Source of the DNA: Cordylochernes scorpioides
Taxonomy: Eukaryota > Arthropoda > Arachnida > Pseudoscorpiones > Chernetidae
Assembly (NCBI GenBank): GCA_030710605.1
Contig: CP092879.1
Location: 39,990,842 to 40,054,841 of the forward strand
Reading direction: 5' to 3'
DNA: 64,000 nt
Shown here piece after piece: positions 54,618 to 64,000 of the stretch; the first letter of the stretch is position 1, and each line of letters starts with the position of its first letter. The position numbers and the translations under genes are program-made. Under the pieces are notes generated by a model, which was not told where the DNA came from, did no database searches, and worked only from the letters and a program-made list of their open reading frames with translations.

Positions 54618-54764
54618 ATTATTATTTTTTTGTTCTTTAACACACACTTTATTTCCAAACACACTATATATACAATAAAACACACACACGTGACCAGGCA
54701 CTCCTGGTCAAATATAATAAAATATTTACCCAGAGTAATAATAAAATTAAACTCCAACAGCTAC

Positions 54765-55191
54765 AGACCTATATCATTGACATCAAAATTTTCAAAATTT
54801 TTGAAAACATAATTAAAAATAAAATCAATAAATATTATGAAGAGAACAATCTAATAAGTCCAAGGCAACATGGATTTACTAAACATAAATCAACGAACAG
54901 TGCAATGGAAGACATAATGGAAACCATATTGAAACACAGACAAGGAGAACTGACTTCTTTGATTACAGTGGATATAGCAGGCGCATTCGACAACGCATGG
55001 TGGCCAGCAATTATTAGAAGACTCGATTTGGATAACATTCCCTCCAAATTGATAAGAATTATACAATCTTATTTAAACAGTGAAAGAAGGGCAAATTTCT
55101 CATATGAAGACACAAATGTTACAAAAAATCTGACTAAAGGATGCCCTCAAGGCGGCCCTATATCCCCAATATTATTGAATACTAGCGGACG
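54765..55191 (+). pseudogene. R1-like LINE ORF2, RT palm
   Basis: This resumes RT: 'RPISLTSKFSKF' (after a stop near 54810), 'ISPRQHGFTKHKSTNSAMEDIM', 'SLITVDIAGAFDNAWWPAIIRRL' and 'TKGCPQGGPISPILLN' (54905-55190). The DIAGAFDN.WW block is of R1 type. The YADD motif and everything after it are replaced by Helitron sequence. Confidence 0.87.
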
Positions 55192-56100
55192 TACCCGGCT
55201 TCGCCCGAGGTTTTACCCGAGTGAATGTTTGTCTAACGAACATTTGTTAAAACAATTCTCTATAAACTTATAAAACGTACTCGGCTTCGCCCGGGGTTTT
55301 ACCCGAGTAAAGGTTTGTCTAGCGAACATTTGTTAAAACAATTCTCTATCAACTTATAAAACGTACTCGGCTTCGCCCGGGGTTTTACCCGAGTAAAGGT
55401 TTGTCTAGCGAACATTTGTTAAAACAATTCTCTAAAAACTTATTAAAAAAAAGATATATTTTGATAATTTGATACTCGTAAATTTGAATCTCTCGATAAA
55501 GTGAACATTTTTTCCCGGTCCCTGTGTGCCGTGTCATCCTGAATTTTGTCTTTCCTAATGCATTGGGGGGAAAATAATATTGCCAAAGATATATATAGCT
55601 AAATAAATTTTTCTAATATTTTTTGTTTACTAAAAAATACAACAAAAAAAATTCTTATATATTTGAATTTTTTTGAAAAATTTTGAAAAAATCAATATTT
55701 TGTTTACTAAATTAATTTTTATATAATTAAAAAAATCTATTATTTAATTTAAAAAAAAAAAACATATTATTTGACTATTGACCACCATATTGAATACACA
55801 TATTGTTTGTAAACAAAACCATTTACTTTTGATAAATAATCAATTCTCCCAATATATATGTTGTAGATTAATGATAAAACTAACTTTGACTTGTGCGCAT
55901 TTAATAAGTAGAAATCTTACTTTTGATAAATAATATTTAAGATAATAAACTTATAAAAAAAAGAGATATATTTTGATAATTTGAAACTCTTAAATTTGAA
56001 TCTCTCGATAAATTGGAAATTTTTTCCCGGTCCCCCTTGAAAAATACTCGATAAGTTGAATAAAATCAATATTAATTATCATTATTCTTGTCTCAAATAA
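55192..56100 (-). mobile_element. Helitron 3' end, minus orientation, with tripled terminal unit
   Basis: Read on the minus strand the end is CGGGCGAAGCCGGG (hairpin), ten or so bases, then CTAG (55192-55195) followed by T, as expected for a Helitron 3' terminus inserted between A and T. The terminal 86-89 bp unit is present three times in tandem (55192-55273, 55274-55359, 55360-55445). The body beyond shares blocks ('TCTCTCGATAAAGTGAACATTTTTTCCCGGTCCC') with 58200-58260. The 5' end (TC) is not identified, so the right boundary is a guess. Confidence 0.6.
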
Positions 56101-56972
56101 ATTGCCGTGTCATCCTGAATTTTGTCTTTTCTAATTTTCTACATTACAAAATCATCATTTTATCTATTCTCCCATTATATATGTTGTAGATAAATGATAA
56201 AACTAACTTTGACTTGTAAGAATTATTAAGTAGAAAATCTTACTTTTGATAAATTATCTTTAAGATAACAAACTTAGTGATAATAAAACTTATAGATAAA
56301 AAAAACTTGTTTTCTGTTGGGAGAATCTTAATAATTATTTTCTATTATGAGTAAAAAACTTCTTTATTGAAGACACTAATTACAATGAAGTCAAATTACT
56401 ATAAAAAGAGTTTTAGAAACTCATACGTCTCCACACAGATTCCCAACCACACGCACTCAGAGAAAATATCTTTATTTTACGGGGCTGCTAACCAAAATGA
56501 ATGATTTTTGAGCCCCGATGGACGCATAAAGCGGAATATATACAAAGCATAGTTGGAGGGGCCTGGGGATGGGTGGCCAGGGATCATCGCCAGGTGAGGC
56601 CAGGAGAGCCGGGATGTAGAGCAGGACCGGGGGGGGGGGGGGGGGGGGAGGGGGGGAGGGTGGTGATGCAGGGAGTTCAGGGGGTGGCAGAGACGGGTTC
56701 AATGGTGTTGAGCCCAGGGGTGACCGTGGAGAGCAGACAGACCGCAATGATTAAAGTATACGATTTTTAAGCCCAAAAGGTGTAGCAGGCAGACAAGCCG
56801 CAATGCACAGTGTCAAAGTATCAAGGTGCTGCACGCAACCAAGGCTGTTCAAAAAGGTTAGATTCCCCAGGCCAGGGAAAATAAAAGAAAGACAGCTGTT
56901 GTTTAAATAAGAATATTAGATAAAGCGAGAATGATTCAGCAACTGATGGGAAAAGATAGATTTTTTTTTAAT

Positions 56973-57006
<34 letters not shown>

Positions 57007-57089
57007 TTATTATTATTTTTTTTTATATATATATATATTTTTGTAAAAATGAATATATTAAAGTTTTAGGTAAGATTACTGGTGAGGGT
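56101..57089. other. Unassigned stretch with G-run and TTA microsatellite
   Basis: No gene. 56101-56400 still shares words with the Helitron body. 56500-56760 is GC-rich with a run of 20 G (56629-56648) and G-rich flank. A (TTA)n / (ATT)n microsatellite lies at 56970-57010. The proline- or glycine-rich frames here are products of these runs. Confidence 0.5.
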
Positions 57090-57189
57090 NNNNNNNNNNN
57101 NNNNNNNNNNNNNNNNNNNNNNNNNNNNNNNNNNNNNNNNNNNNNNNNNNNNNNNNNNNNNNNNNNNNNNNNNNNNNNNNNNNNNNNNN
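57090..57189. other. Assembly gap of 100 N
   Basis: Exactly 100 N; true length unknown. Confidence 0.99.
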
Positions 57190-57243
57190 TTTCAGTTTTA
57201 TAGTTTTCCTCTGCTTGGTTCTTATTTTACCTTTTTTTTTTCA

Positions 57244-57370
57244 GCGTCTTCTGTCATGCCTCGAAAAGGCCGTGGAAGACTCACTCCCCTAACCGCTAGG
57301 CGTGCTAATATGACTCGCCGCAGGAACAAAACCACGATTGCTATTTCTCCAGTTTACTTTTTCACCAATG
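57244..57370 (+). pseudogene. Possible N-terminal exon of a Helitron Rep/helicase protein
   Basis: A pyrimidine run ending TTTTTTTTTTCAG (to 57244) looks like a 3' splice site. It is followed 11 bases later by ATG (57256) and the very basic MPRKGRGRLTPLTARRANMTR, a start I associate with Helitron Rep-helicase proteins of arthropods. Nothing downstream continues as the Rep domain; the frame runs into AT-rich sequence and a SINE. It could be the first piece of the Helitron whose 3' end is at 63171. Confidence 0.4.
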
Positions 57371-57468
57371 TCTATAATTTTTCACCTGAAAATATTTTTT
57401 ATTTTATTTGTTATTCAATAAACTATTATCACTTATTTTTGGTCTTCTTTTTATTTACTTATTTTACT

Positions 57469-57783
57469 GGCGGTTGGTGGAAGGATGGTTTAAGCCGTTG
57501 GTTTTCGACTGCTACGACCCGGGTTCGATTCCCGCATTGGGCACTTTTTTCTGAAAAAATAAAAAAAAAATGCTCCAATGGCTTCCGATTCTTGCAAAAG
57601 TCCAACCCCACCAGCAAGCGCAAGTAATCAAACGGGGCTCTGGCACATTTGTAAATGCAAAGTCGAACTGCTTTTCACATGTTTAGACATGTTGTGTACT
57701 TACAGTAAAAGCAGTCGCCTACTCTACCCACCATGATTATCAAGGCCTGTACCACGTGTACTAGCGATAAGCAAAAAAAAAAA
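57469..57783 (+). mobile_element. tRNA-headed SINE, copy 2, full length
   Basis: Flanked by the 10-base duplication TTATTTTACT (57459-57468 and 57784-57793). The tRNA-like head has a good B box (GGTTCGATTCC, 57528-57538) and ends GCATTGGGCAC. The body matches 18900-19150, and the tail is A-rich. At 315 bp it is the reference copy for this family in the window. Confidence 0.88.
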
Positions 57784-57793
57784 TTATTTTACT

Positions 57794-58069
57794 CATTGAT
57801 CTATACATACAATTATTTGCATACAATTATATACATACAAATATATGCATACAATTATATACATACAATTTTCTACATTTTTGCACTCTGCAGTCTGCTA
57901 TGTTGTTAATAATAGGGGTTTTAAACAAATATCAACTGTTGAAATTTGAATTTCAAAATAGTTGAATTATCGAAAGTGTCGAATTAGTTTGTCATATGAT
58001 AGGCCGTAGGTCGAGACATCAAAAATGGTCGAATTATCGTGTGTTGATTTAATTAGATTATATTGTATA
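57794..58069. other. Stretch between SINE and second Helitron end
   Basis: No gene. It has a short array of 'ATACAATTATATACATACAA' words (57800-57870) and scattered forms of the TCGAATTATCGAAAGTG word that is tandemly repeated further right. Confidence 0.5.
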
Positions 58070-58560
58070 CTAGCGGATGTGCCCGGCTTCGCCCGGGTTT
58101 TTACCCGAGTAAAGTTTTGTCTAACGAACATTTGTTAAAACAATTCTCTATAAACTTATTTAAAAAAGAATATATATATTTTGATAATTTGAAACTTGTA
58201 AATTTGAATCTCTCGATAAAGTGAACATTTTTTCCCGGTCCCTGTGTGCCGTGTCATCCTGAATTTTGTCTTTCCTAATTTTCTACATTACAAAATCATC
58301 GTTTTATCTAGTGAACATTTTTTCCGGCCCCTTGAAAAATACTCGATAAGTTGAATAAAATCAATATTAATTGGTTCCCTCGGTAATTGGAAGTTAAAGG
58401 AATAGTATCTTCGCCTTGGAATTGTATCATTATTCTTGTCTCAAATAAATTGCCGTGTCATCCTGAGATAATCTTACTTTTGATTAATAATATTTAAGAT
58501 TTTATTATATATATTATATTATATATATATTACACGTTATTTGTTTTCTTGGCCGACTGT
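58070..58560 (-). mobile_element. Second Helitron 3' end, minus orientation
   Basis: CTAG at 58070-58073 and the hairpin-forming CCCGGCTTCGCCCGGG (58081-58096) match the end at 55192. One terminal unit is present here, followed by the same body blocks to about 58480. The 5' end is not identified. Confidence 0.6.
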
Positions 58561-59177
58561 TTTACATATGGTGTTATCTTAAAATTGCTTGTTTTGAATA
58601 TTTTTTTAGATTGAGATTATTAGCTAGTATGTAAAAAAATTAACTCTGTTGGAATTTAATTTTGTATTTATATATAAAAAAAATTAACTCTGTTGTTTTT
58701 TTTTTTGTATTTAATCGATAACAGCGAAGTTACGCATGTTAATGTTAGGGAAAAATATTTTGATGTTAAGCAAAACCTGCTCCATCTCGTTTTACATAAA
58801 TGTTGAAAATTTGGTTGAAATTGATGCATTGTAACGAAAGTTTTTAGTGATGTACACTTATGAAATTTGCATTTTATTAATATAGATATAAATAAATAGA
58901 ATTGTTGTTTTTAATGAGGTCTTTTGAATGAATTTATTCCTTTAATATGTTGTCATATCTGCAATATAGTTGTGTTGTTTGCAATTTTCTTTTTTTTTTC
59001 TTTCAAATATTTGTGTCCACTCTGAAATATAGTTTGTGAATTTATATTCCAATTTATTTTCTTATATATATATATTTTTTTTATTTCCAAAATATTTATT
59101 TAGACTTTCACCAATGCCTTTAGGATCTTTGTGATGGAACACGTATGGTGTTTCAGCGCATGTGCTCTCATGTCCTT
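58561..59177. other. AT-rich flank of the tandem array
   Basis: No gene. 59100-59177 resembles 62905-62975 ('ACACGT.TGGTG...GCATGTGCTCTCATGTCCTT'), so the array seems to have expanded inside one copy of this sequence. Confidence 0.5.
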
Positions 59178-59281
59178 GAAGCACATATACTGACAGTGCC
59201 CAAAGTTGAACACACTGTATAGTGTCTGAAATATCTTTGGCCCCTTCGGATACCAACCTTCGCTTCATTCTAGAGAGGCGT

Positions 59282-59341
59282 TAGTTTTCACTAAGGTTGG
59301 CTTTTGCTATGACTATAAATAAGGCTCAAGGACAAACCTTG
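59282..59341 (+). pseudogene. Helitron helicase motif fragment (unit 1 of the array)
   Basis: In the frame starting at the TAG 59282-59284 the unit encodes FSLRLAFAMTINKAQGQT, matching the conserved block near the C-terminal part of PIF1-family helicases encoded by Helitrons (usual form F.VRLAFAMTINKSQGQT). The residues before it (LERR) also fit. After TLATRACVY the similarity stops. All array units carry it; none is a gene. Confidence 0.75.
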
Positions 59342-59601
59342 GCTACAAGAGCCTGTGTTTACGCACGGACAACTTTAAGTGGCTTTTTCAAGTGTGCGAA
59401 CATTGGATAGCATACATGTAAAGATGACCCATATCTTTTGTTCCTTCAGATTTCAGACTTCCATTCATTCTGAATATTTGGGTTCTTCCTACAAGAGCCT
59501 GTGTTTAATTTTAAAGTGGCTGCCTTCGCCTCTGTAATACCTTTTTACCGGTAAAGTTGTATTTAAACAACAATCAACCTTGAAAATTTTATTTTAAAAT
59601 G

Positions 59602-59693
59602 GTCGAATTATCGAAAGTGTCGAATTATCGAAAGTGTCGAATTATCGATAGTGTCGAATTATCGATAGTGTCGAATTATCGATAGTGTCGAAT
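59602..59693 (+). repeat. 17 bp minisatellite within array units
   Basis: TCGAATTATCGAAAGTG twice and TCGAATTATCGATAGTG three times in unit 1. The other units have 4, 4, 4, 5 and 2 copies at about 60185, 60752, 61319, 61886 and 62485. The ATAGTG form contains TATCGATA. Confidence 0.88.
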
Positions 59694-62588
59694 TGCAGTT
59701 TGTTTATTTATTTTTTAATGAGGTCCTCTTATCTTATCTGCAATATAGTTGTATTGTTCGAAGCACATATACTGACAGTGCCCAAAGTTGAACACACTGT
59801 ATAGTGTCTGAAATATCTTTGGCCCCTTCGGATACCAACCTTCGCTTCATTCTAGAGAGGCGTTAGTTTTCACTAAGGTTGGCTTTTGCTATGACTATAA
59901 ATAAGGCTCAAGGACAAACCTTGGCTACAAGAGCCTGTGTTTACGCACGGACAACTTTAAGTGGCTTTTTCAAGTGTGCGAACATTGGATAGCATACATG
60001 TAAAGATGACCCATATCTTTTGGTCCTTCAGATTTCAGACTTCCATTCATTCTGAATATTTGGGTTCTTCCTACAAGAGCCTGTGTTTAATTTTAAAGTG
60101 GCTGCCTTCGCCTCTGTAATACCTTTTTACCGGTAAAGTTGTATTTAAACAACAATCAACCTTGAAAATTTTATTTTTAAAATGGTCGAATTATCGAAAG
60201 TGTCGAATTATCGAAAGTGTCGAATTATCGATAGTGTCGAATTATCGATAGTGTCGAATTGCAGTTTGTTTATTTATTTTTCAATAAGGTCCTCTTATCT
60301 TATCTGCAATATAGTTGTATTGTTCGAAGCACATATACTGACAGTGCCCAAAGTTGAACACACTGTATAGTGTCTGAAATATCTTTGGCCCCTTCGGATA
60401 CCAACCTTCGCTTCATTCTAGAGAGGCGTTAGTTTTCACTAAGGTTGGCTTTTGCTATGACTATAAATAAGGCTCAAGGACAAACCTTGGCTACAAGAGC
60501 CTGTGTTTACGCACGGACAACTTTAAGTGGCTTTTTCAAGTGTGCGAACATTGGATAGCATACATGTAAAGATGACCCATATCTTTTGGTCCTTCAGATT
60601 TCAGACTTCCATTCATTCTGAATATTTGGGTTCTTCCTACAAGAGCCTGTGTTTAATTTTAAAGTGGCTGCCTTCGCCTCTGTAATACCTTTTTACCGGC
60701 AAAGTTGTATTTAAACAACAATCAACCTTGAAAATTTTATTTTTAAAATAGTCGAATTATCGAAAGTGTCGAATTATCGAAAGTGTCGATTTTATCGATA
60801 GTGTCGAATTATCGATAGTGTCGAATTGCAGTTTGTTTATTTATTTTTCAATAAGGTCCTCTTATCTTATCTGCAATATAGTTGTATTGTTAGAAGCACA
60901 TATACTGACAGTGCCCAAAGTTGAACACACTGTATAGTGTCTGAAATATCTTTGGCCCTTTCGGATACCAACCTTCGCTTCATTCTAGAGAGGCGTTAGT
61001 TTTCACTAAGGTTGGCTTTTGCTATGACTATAAATAAGGCTCAAGGACAAACCTTGGCTACAAGAGCCTGTGTTTACGCACGGACAACTTTAAGTGGCTT
61101 TTTCAAGTGTGCGAACATTGGATAGCATACATGTAAAGATGACCCATATCTTTTGGTCCTTCAGATTTCAGACTTCCATTCATTCTGAATATTTGGGTTC
61201 TTCCTACAAGAGCCTGTGTTTAATTTTAAAGTGGCTGCCTTCGCCTCTGTAATACCTTTTTACCGGCAAAGTTGTATTTAAACAACAATCAACCTTGAAA
61301 ATTTTATTTTTAAAATAGTCGAATTATCGAAAGTGTCGAATTATCGAAAGTGTCGATTTTATCGATAGTGTCGAATTATCGATAGTGTCGAATTGCAGTT
61401 TGTTTATTTATTTTTCAATAAGGTCCTCTTATCTTATCTGCAATATAGTTGTATTGTTAGAAGCACATATACTGACAGTGCCCAAAGTTGAACACACTGT
61501 ATAGTGTCTGAAATATCTTTGGCCCTTTCGGATACCAACCTTCGCTTCATTCTAGAGAGGCGTTAGTTTTCACTAAGGTTGGCTTTTGCTATGACTATAA
61601 ATAAGGCTCAAGGACAAACCTTGGCTACAAGAGCCTGTGTTTACGCACGGACAACTTTAAGTGGCTTTTTCAAGTGTGCGAACATTGGATAGCATACATG
61701 TAAAGATGACCCATATCTTTTGGTCCTTCAGATTTCAGACTTCCATTCATTCTGAATATTTGGGTTCTTCCTACAAGAGCCTGTGTTTAATTTTAAAGTG
61801 GCTGCCTTCCCCTCTGTAATACCTTTTTACCGGCAAAGTTGTATTTAAACAACAATCAACCTTGAAAATTTTATTTTTAAAATGGTCGAATTATCGAAAG
61901 TGTCGAATTATCGAAAGTGTCGAATTATCGATAGTGTCGAATTATCGATAGTGTCGAATTATCGATAGTGTCGAATTGCAGTTTGTTTATTTATTTTTTA
62001 ATAAGGTCCTCTTATCTTATCTGCAATATAGTTGTATTGTTCGAAGCACATATACTGACAGTGCCCAAAGTTGAACACACTGTATAGTGTCTGAAATATC
62101 TTTGGCCCCTTCGGATACCAACCTTCGCTTCATTCTAGAGAGGCGTTAGTTTTCACTAAGGTTGGCTTCTGCTATGACTATAAATAAGGCTCAAGGACAA
62201 ACCTTGGCTACAAGAGCCTGTGTTTACGCACGGACAACATTATGTGGCTTTTTCAAGTGTGCGAACATTGGATAGCATACATGTAAAGATGACCCATATC
62301 TTCTGCTCCTTCAGATTTCAGTCTTCCATTCATTCTGAAGAGGCATCGGTTTTCACTAAAGTTGGCTTTTGCTATGACTATAAATAATATTTGGGTTCTT
62401 GCTACAAGAGCCTGTGTTTATGCATGCAAAATCAAAGTTGTATTTAAACAACAATCAACCTTGTAAATTTGATTTTTAAAATGGTCGAATTATCGAAAGT
62501 GTCGAATTATCGATAGTGTCGAATTACAGTTTGTTTATTTATTTTTTAATAAGGTCCTCTTATCTTATCTGCAATATAGTTGTATTGT

Positions 62589-63000
62589 TCGAAATTTTAT
62601 TTTCTAATTTGTTAATTTTTTCTTTTTTTTTCACTCTAATAATATTTATTTAAATCTGATAATTTTTATTTAATGCAATTTATTTAATAATTTATTTAAT
62701 CCAATGTCTATAGTTTCTTCCCTGAAATTGCTTACCAAACATGAGTCAGTGTTTCCTCAGTGTTAACAGTTGGAGTGTTAGAATGCGGAGAAGCAAAATA
62801 ACTCCCTACTGAATTTCTAAATAGTCTTACTCCCAGAGGAATGCATCCACACCAGTTAAACTCTAGGTTGGTGCTATTGTTATGCTTCTGAGAAGTTTTA
62901 ATCCTAAGCAGGGTCTTTGAAAATGGTACACGTGTGGTGATACTGTGCATGTGCTCTCATGTCCTTAAAGTAGTGTAGTTCTGTTGTTTGCACTTTCATT
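62589..63000. other. Stretch right of the array
   Basis: No gene. 'CCAATGTCTATAGTTTCTTCCCTGAAA' (62701-62727) resembles 57365-57390 on the other side of the array, consistent with both belonging to one Helitron. Confidence 0.45.
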
Positions 63001-63171
63001 TTCTGATTTGTTAAAATTTTTCTTCTATAGTTTCTCACCTGCGGGTCCTTCGGGTAAACCTGGGTCGTTGCCCGGGTCACTCGGCTATTTATATCTATAT
63101 ATATCTATACTTTTAAAGTCTCTGCAGGCCCTTTGGGTAAACCCTGGGCGTTGCCCGGATCACTCGGCTAG
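63001..63171 (+). mobile_element. Helitron 3' end, plus orientation, doubled
   Basis: CCTGGGCGTTGCCCGG forms a hairpin (about 63143-63158), then ATCACTCGG and CTAG (63168-63171) followed by T. A second, slightly different terminal unit lies just upstream (63040-63087, ending CGGCTAT). Hairpin, short spacer and CTAG|T are the Helitron 3' hallmarks. The body of this element probably includes the helicase-derived array to the left. Confidence 0.65.
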
Positions 63172-63469
63172 TTAATATGATATTAATGTTAATTCATATA
63201 ATTTTAATAAAGTATATTTCATGAGCATTATATATTTATAAGATATTTTTATTTAATATTTGAATTAAATAGTTATTAAACAAATTAAAACTTATAATGA
63301 AAATATGAAAAGTTAATATTTGGGAGCCGCTACATATCTTTATCTTTATTAAACTTAATCTCGAGCTTTCGGGCATCTCTGTCCTTCTACAGGAGTACAT
63401 AGAGACATATAAATGCCGTTAAAATGCTAACTGATTTATATATACATTCAAATATGAAGATATATTTTG
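63172..63469. other. AT-rich stretch with a Penelope-like tail motif
   Basis: No gene. On the minus strand, 63330-63405 reads CTGTAGAAGGACAG, then CCCGAAAGCTCGAGATTAAGTTTAATAAAG. A small hairpin followed by CGAAAGCTCG and an AATAAA-like word is a pattern I associate with Penelope-like 3' ends. Confidence 0.35.
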
Positions 63470-64000
63470 CATATGGAACACACATCAAAATCAAAGAAGG
63501 AGCAGGACAGATTTCGTCAAACTTCACTTGTGAACTGACAGCTATCTGGAAAGCCCTTGATGTATGCCTTAACCAACCATCCCTGCATCAAGCAGAAGGA
63601 ATTTTAATATAAAGCGACTCAATATCCGCTCTAAAAGCAATTAAGAAGGGGGCAATACTAAGATCACACAGAAAATACACTCGTTACTTACCCAACTGGA
63701 ACCATTGGAGAAGAACTGCATTCTACAATGGATTCCTGCCCATGTTGGGATCGGGGGTAATGAAATGGAATTTTAATTGGCAAAGGAAGCCAGAAAATTG
63801 AGCCAAAGGAAAGAACAAATGTTATTATTTGACGCTTTGTCAAAATACAAGAAAATAAACAAAAAATAAGAAAAGATCAGAATGCGAAATAAACTCTGAG
63901 AGAAAAATGACAAAACTATAGCAAGACTTAGAACAAAACACTATGAAGGAATGACAATACATCCAGATGTCAAAATAACCTATAGGACATGCAACAACTG
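63470..64000 (+). pseudogene. LINE-I fragment, RNase H region, runs off the right edge
   Basis: The plus strand matches the reverse complement of 2820-2868 and 6773-7260 without the nested LINE, confirming that the insertion there is clean. It encodes 'SSNFTCELTAIWKALDVCLNQPSLHQ' and 'LQWIPAHVGIGGNEM' with stops and shifts. The 5' part is missing and the 3' end is outside the window. Confidence 0.85.

Larger units (their letters stand above)
50660..54636 (-). mobile_element. Jockey-like LINE, nearly intact
   Basis: Minus-strand element flanked by the 14-base duplication TTAACACACACTTT (50646-50659 and 54637-54650). It ends in a TAAATAAATAAATA tail and starts about 20 bases before the ORF1 ATG. 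Both ORFs are present and long. The only defect I can see is a one-base shift near the end of ORF2, in a homopolymer. It is the most complete coding element in the window. Confidence 0.9.
50502..54759. repeat. Solo LTR split by the Jockey-like LINE
   Basis: The ends TGTTAGCCG (50502) and CTCCAACA (54759) flanked by the 5-base duplication GCTAC define an LTR of about 270 bp once the Jockey-like element is discounted (50502-50659 and 54651-54759). No internal region of an LTR element remains. It is not obviously the same as the other LTRs here. Confidence 0.75.
47680..55191 (+). mobile_element. R1-like LINE, interrupted by a solo LTR and Jockey-like LINE
   Basis: A plus-strand APE-type LINE: ORF1 with three zinc fingers, endonuclease, RT. 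The RT is split at 50501 and resumes exactly at 54765 (target word GCTAC at 50497-50501 and 54760-54764), giving an unbroken 'SYRPISLTS' block across the gap. It is cut by a Helitron at 55191, so the second half of RT and the 3' end are missing. Confidence 0.85.
59178..62588 (+). repeat. Tandem array of six ~0.57 kb units derived from a Helitron helicase gene
   Basis: Units begin GAAGCACATATACTGACAG at 59178, 59760, 60326, 60893, 61460 and 62043 (lengths 582, 566, 567, 567, 583 and about 545). The length differences equal one 17 bp TCGAATTATCGATAGTG subunit. Each unit encodes, in one frame, a piece of a PIF1-type Helitron helicase: 'ERR*FSLRLAFAMTINKAQGQT' (in unit 1, 59273-59338), where the stop stands for a usual Gln. 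Units 3 and 4 share private variants and are almost identical. The last unit is rearranged, with a second helicase piece at 62337-62375. Confidence 0.85.

Noticed and set aside
56472..56770. Proline-rich and glycine-rich frames on opposite strands
   Set aside because: Both are produced by a run of 20 G and its G-rich flank.
57469..57545. A possible functional tRNA gene
   Set aside because: It has a B box but no good cloverleaf or acceptor stem, and is the head of a repeated SINE with a target duplication.
59062..59268. Minus-strand frame of 68 codons in the array
   Set aside because: The plus strand of the same DNA encodes a recognisable helicase motif in the adjoining bases; the minus frame has no family.

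Overview
The window looks like eukaryotic, AT-rich, repeat-dense DNA. It is most likely from an arthropod, because Jockey-like, R1-like and RNase H-bearing I-like LINEs, Gypsy, Copia, mariner-like elements and Helitrons occur together. I see no single-copy host gene, no rRNA and no functional tRNA gene. Almost every coding stretch belongs to a transposable element and most are broken. Two runs of exactly 100 N (28085-28184 and 57090-57189) are scaffold gaps. Family names such as Gypsy-1 or LINE-I are labels for this window only.

Layout, left to right. (1) 1-2092 and 17032-17915 are two halves of one minus-strand Gypsy element (Gypsy-1). It is split inside its protease by a mariner-like DNA transposon, copy A (2095-17029, TA duplication, about 420 bp terminal inverted repeats). 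Copy A carries a minus-strand LINE with RNase H (LINE-I, 2667-14810, 12 bp target duplication). Inside LINE-I sit Gypsy-2 (10237 to about 12843), an internally deleted LINE (7761-9736) and a truncated LINE of the same family (2869-6758), which is itself split by a fourth LINE (3157-6236). (2) 18830-21129 holds a tRNA-headed SINE, a hammerhead-ribozyme-like sequence with its strands in an unusual order, and inverted-repeat sequence. (3) 21130-25942 is a Copia element with both LTRs. (4) 26050-32870 holds a possible LTR, a minisatellite, a Gypsy element lacking RT (Gypsy-3) and AT-rich DNA. (5) 32876-42479 is mariner-like copy B. It carries the same LINE-I and Gypsy-2 insertions at the same sites, so the loaded transposon appears to have moved or been copied as a unit. 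Copy B also has a U6 snRNA fragment inserted in its transposase. (6) 42699-47161 is a young Mag-like Gypsy (Gypsy-4). (7) 47680-55191 is an R1-like LINE interrupted by a solo LTR, which is interrupted by a nearly intact Jockey-like LINE (50660-54636). (8) 55192-63171 is Helitron territory: two minus-oriented 3' ends, one plus-oriented 3' end, a possible Rep N-terminal exon, and a roughly 0.57 kb tandem array that contains a fragment of the Helitron helicase. (9) From about 63470 to the right edge is another LINE-I fragment, plus strand.

The order of events is readable from target-site duplications, most of which I could match by eye. The most complete coding unit is the Jockey-like element. 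The points most worth checking are the loaded mariner-like transposon, the permuted hammerhead, the in-frame U6 insert, a 2A-like NPGP motif in a LINE ORF1, and the helicase-derived tandem array.
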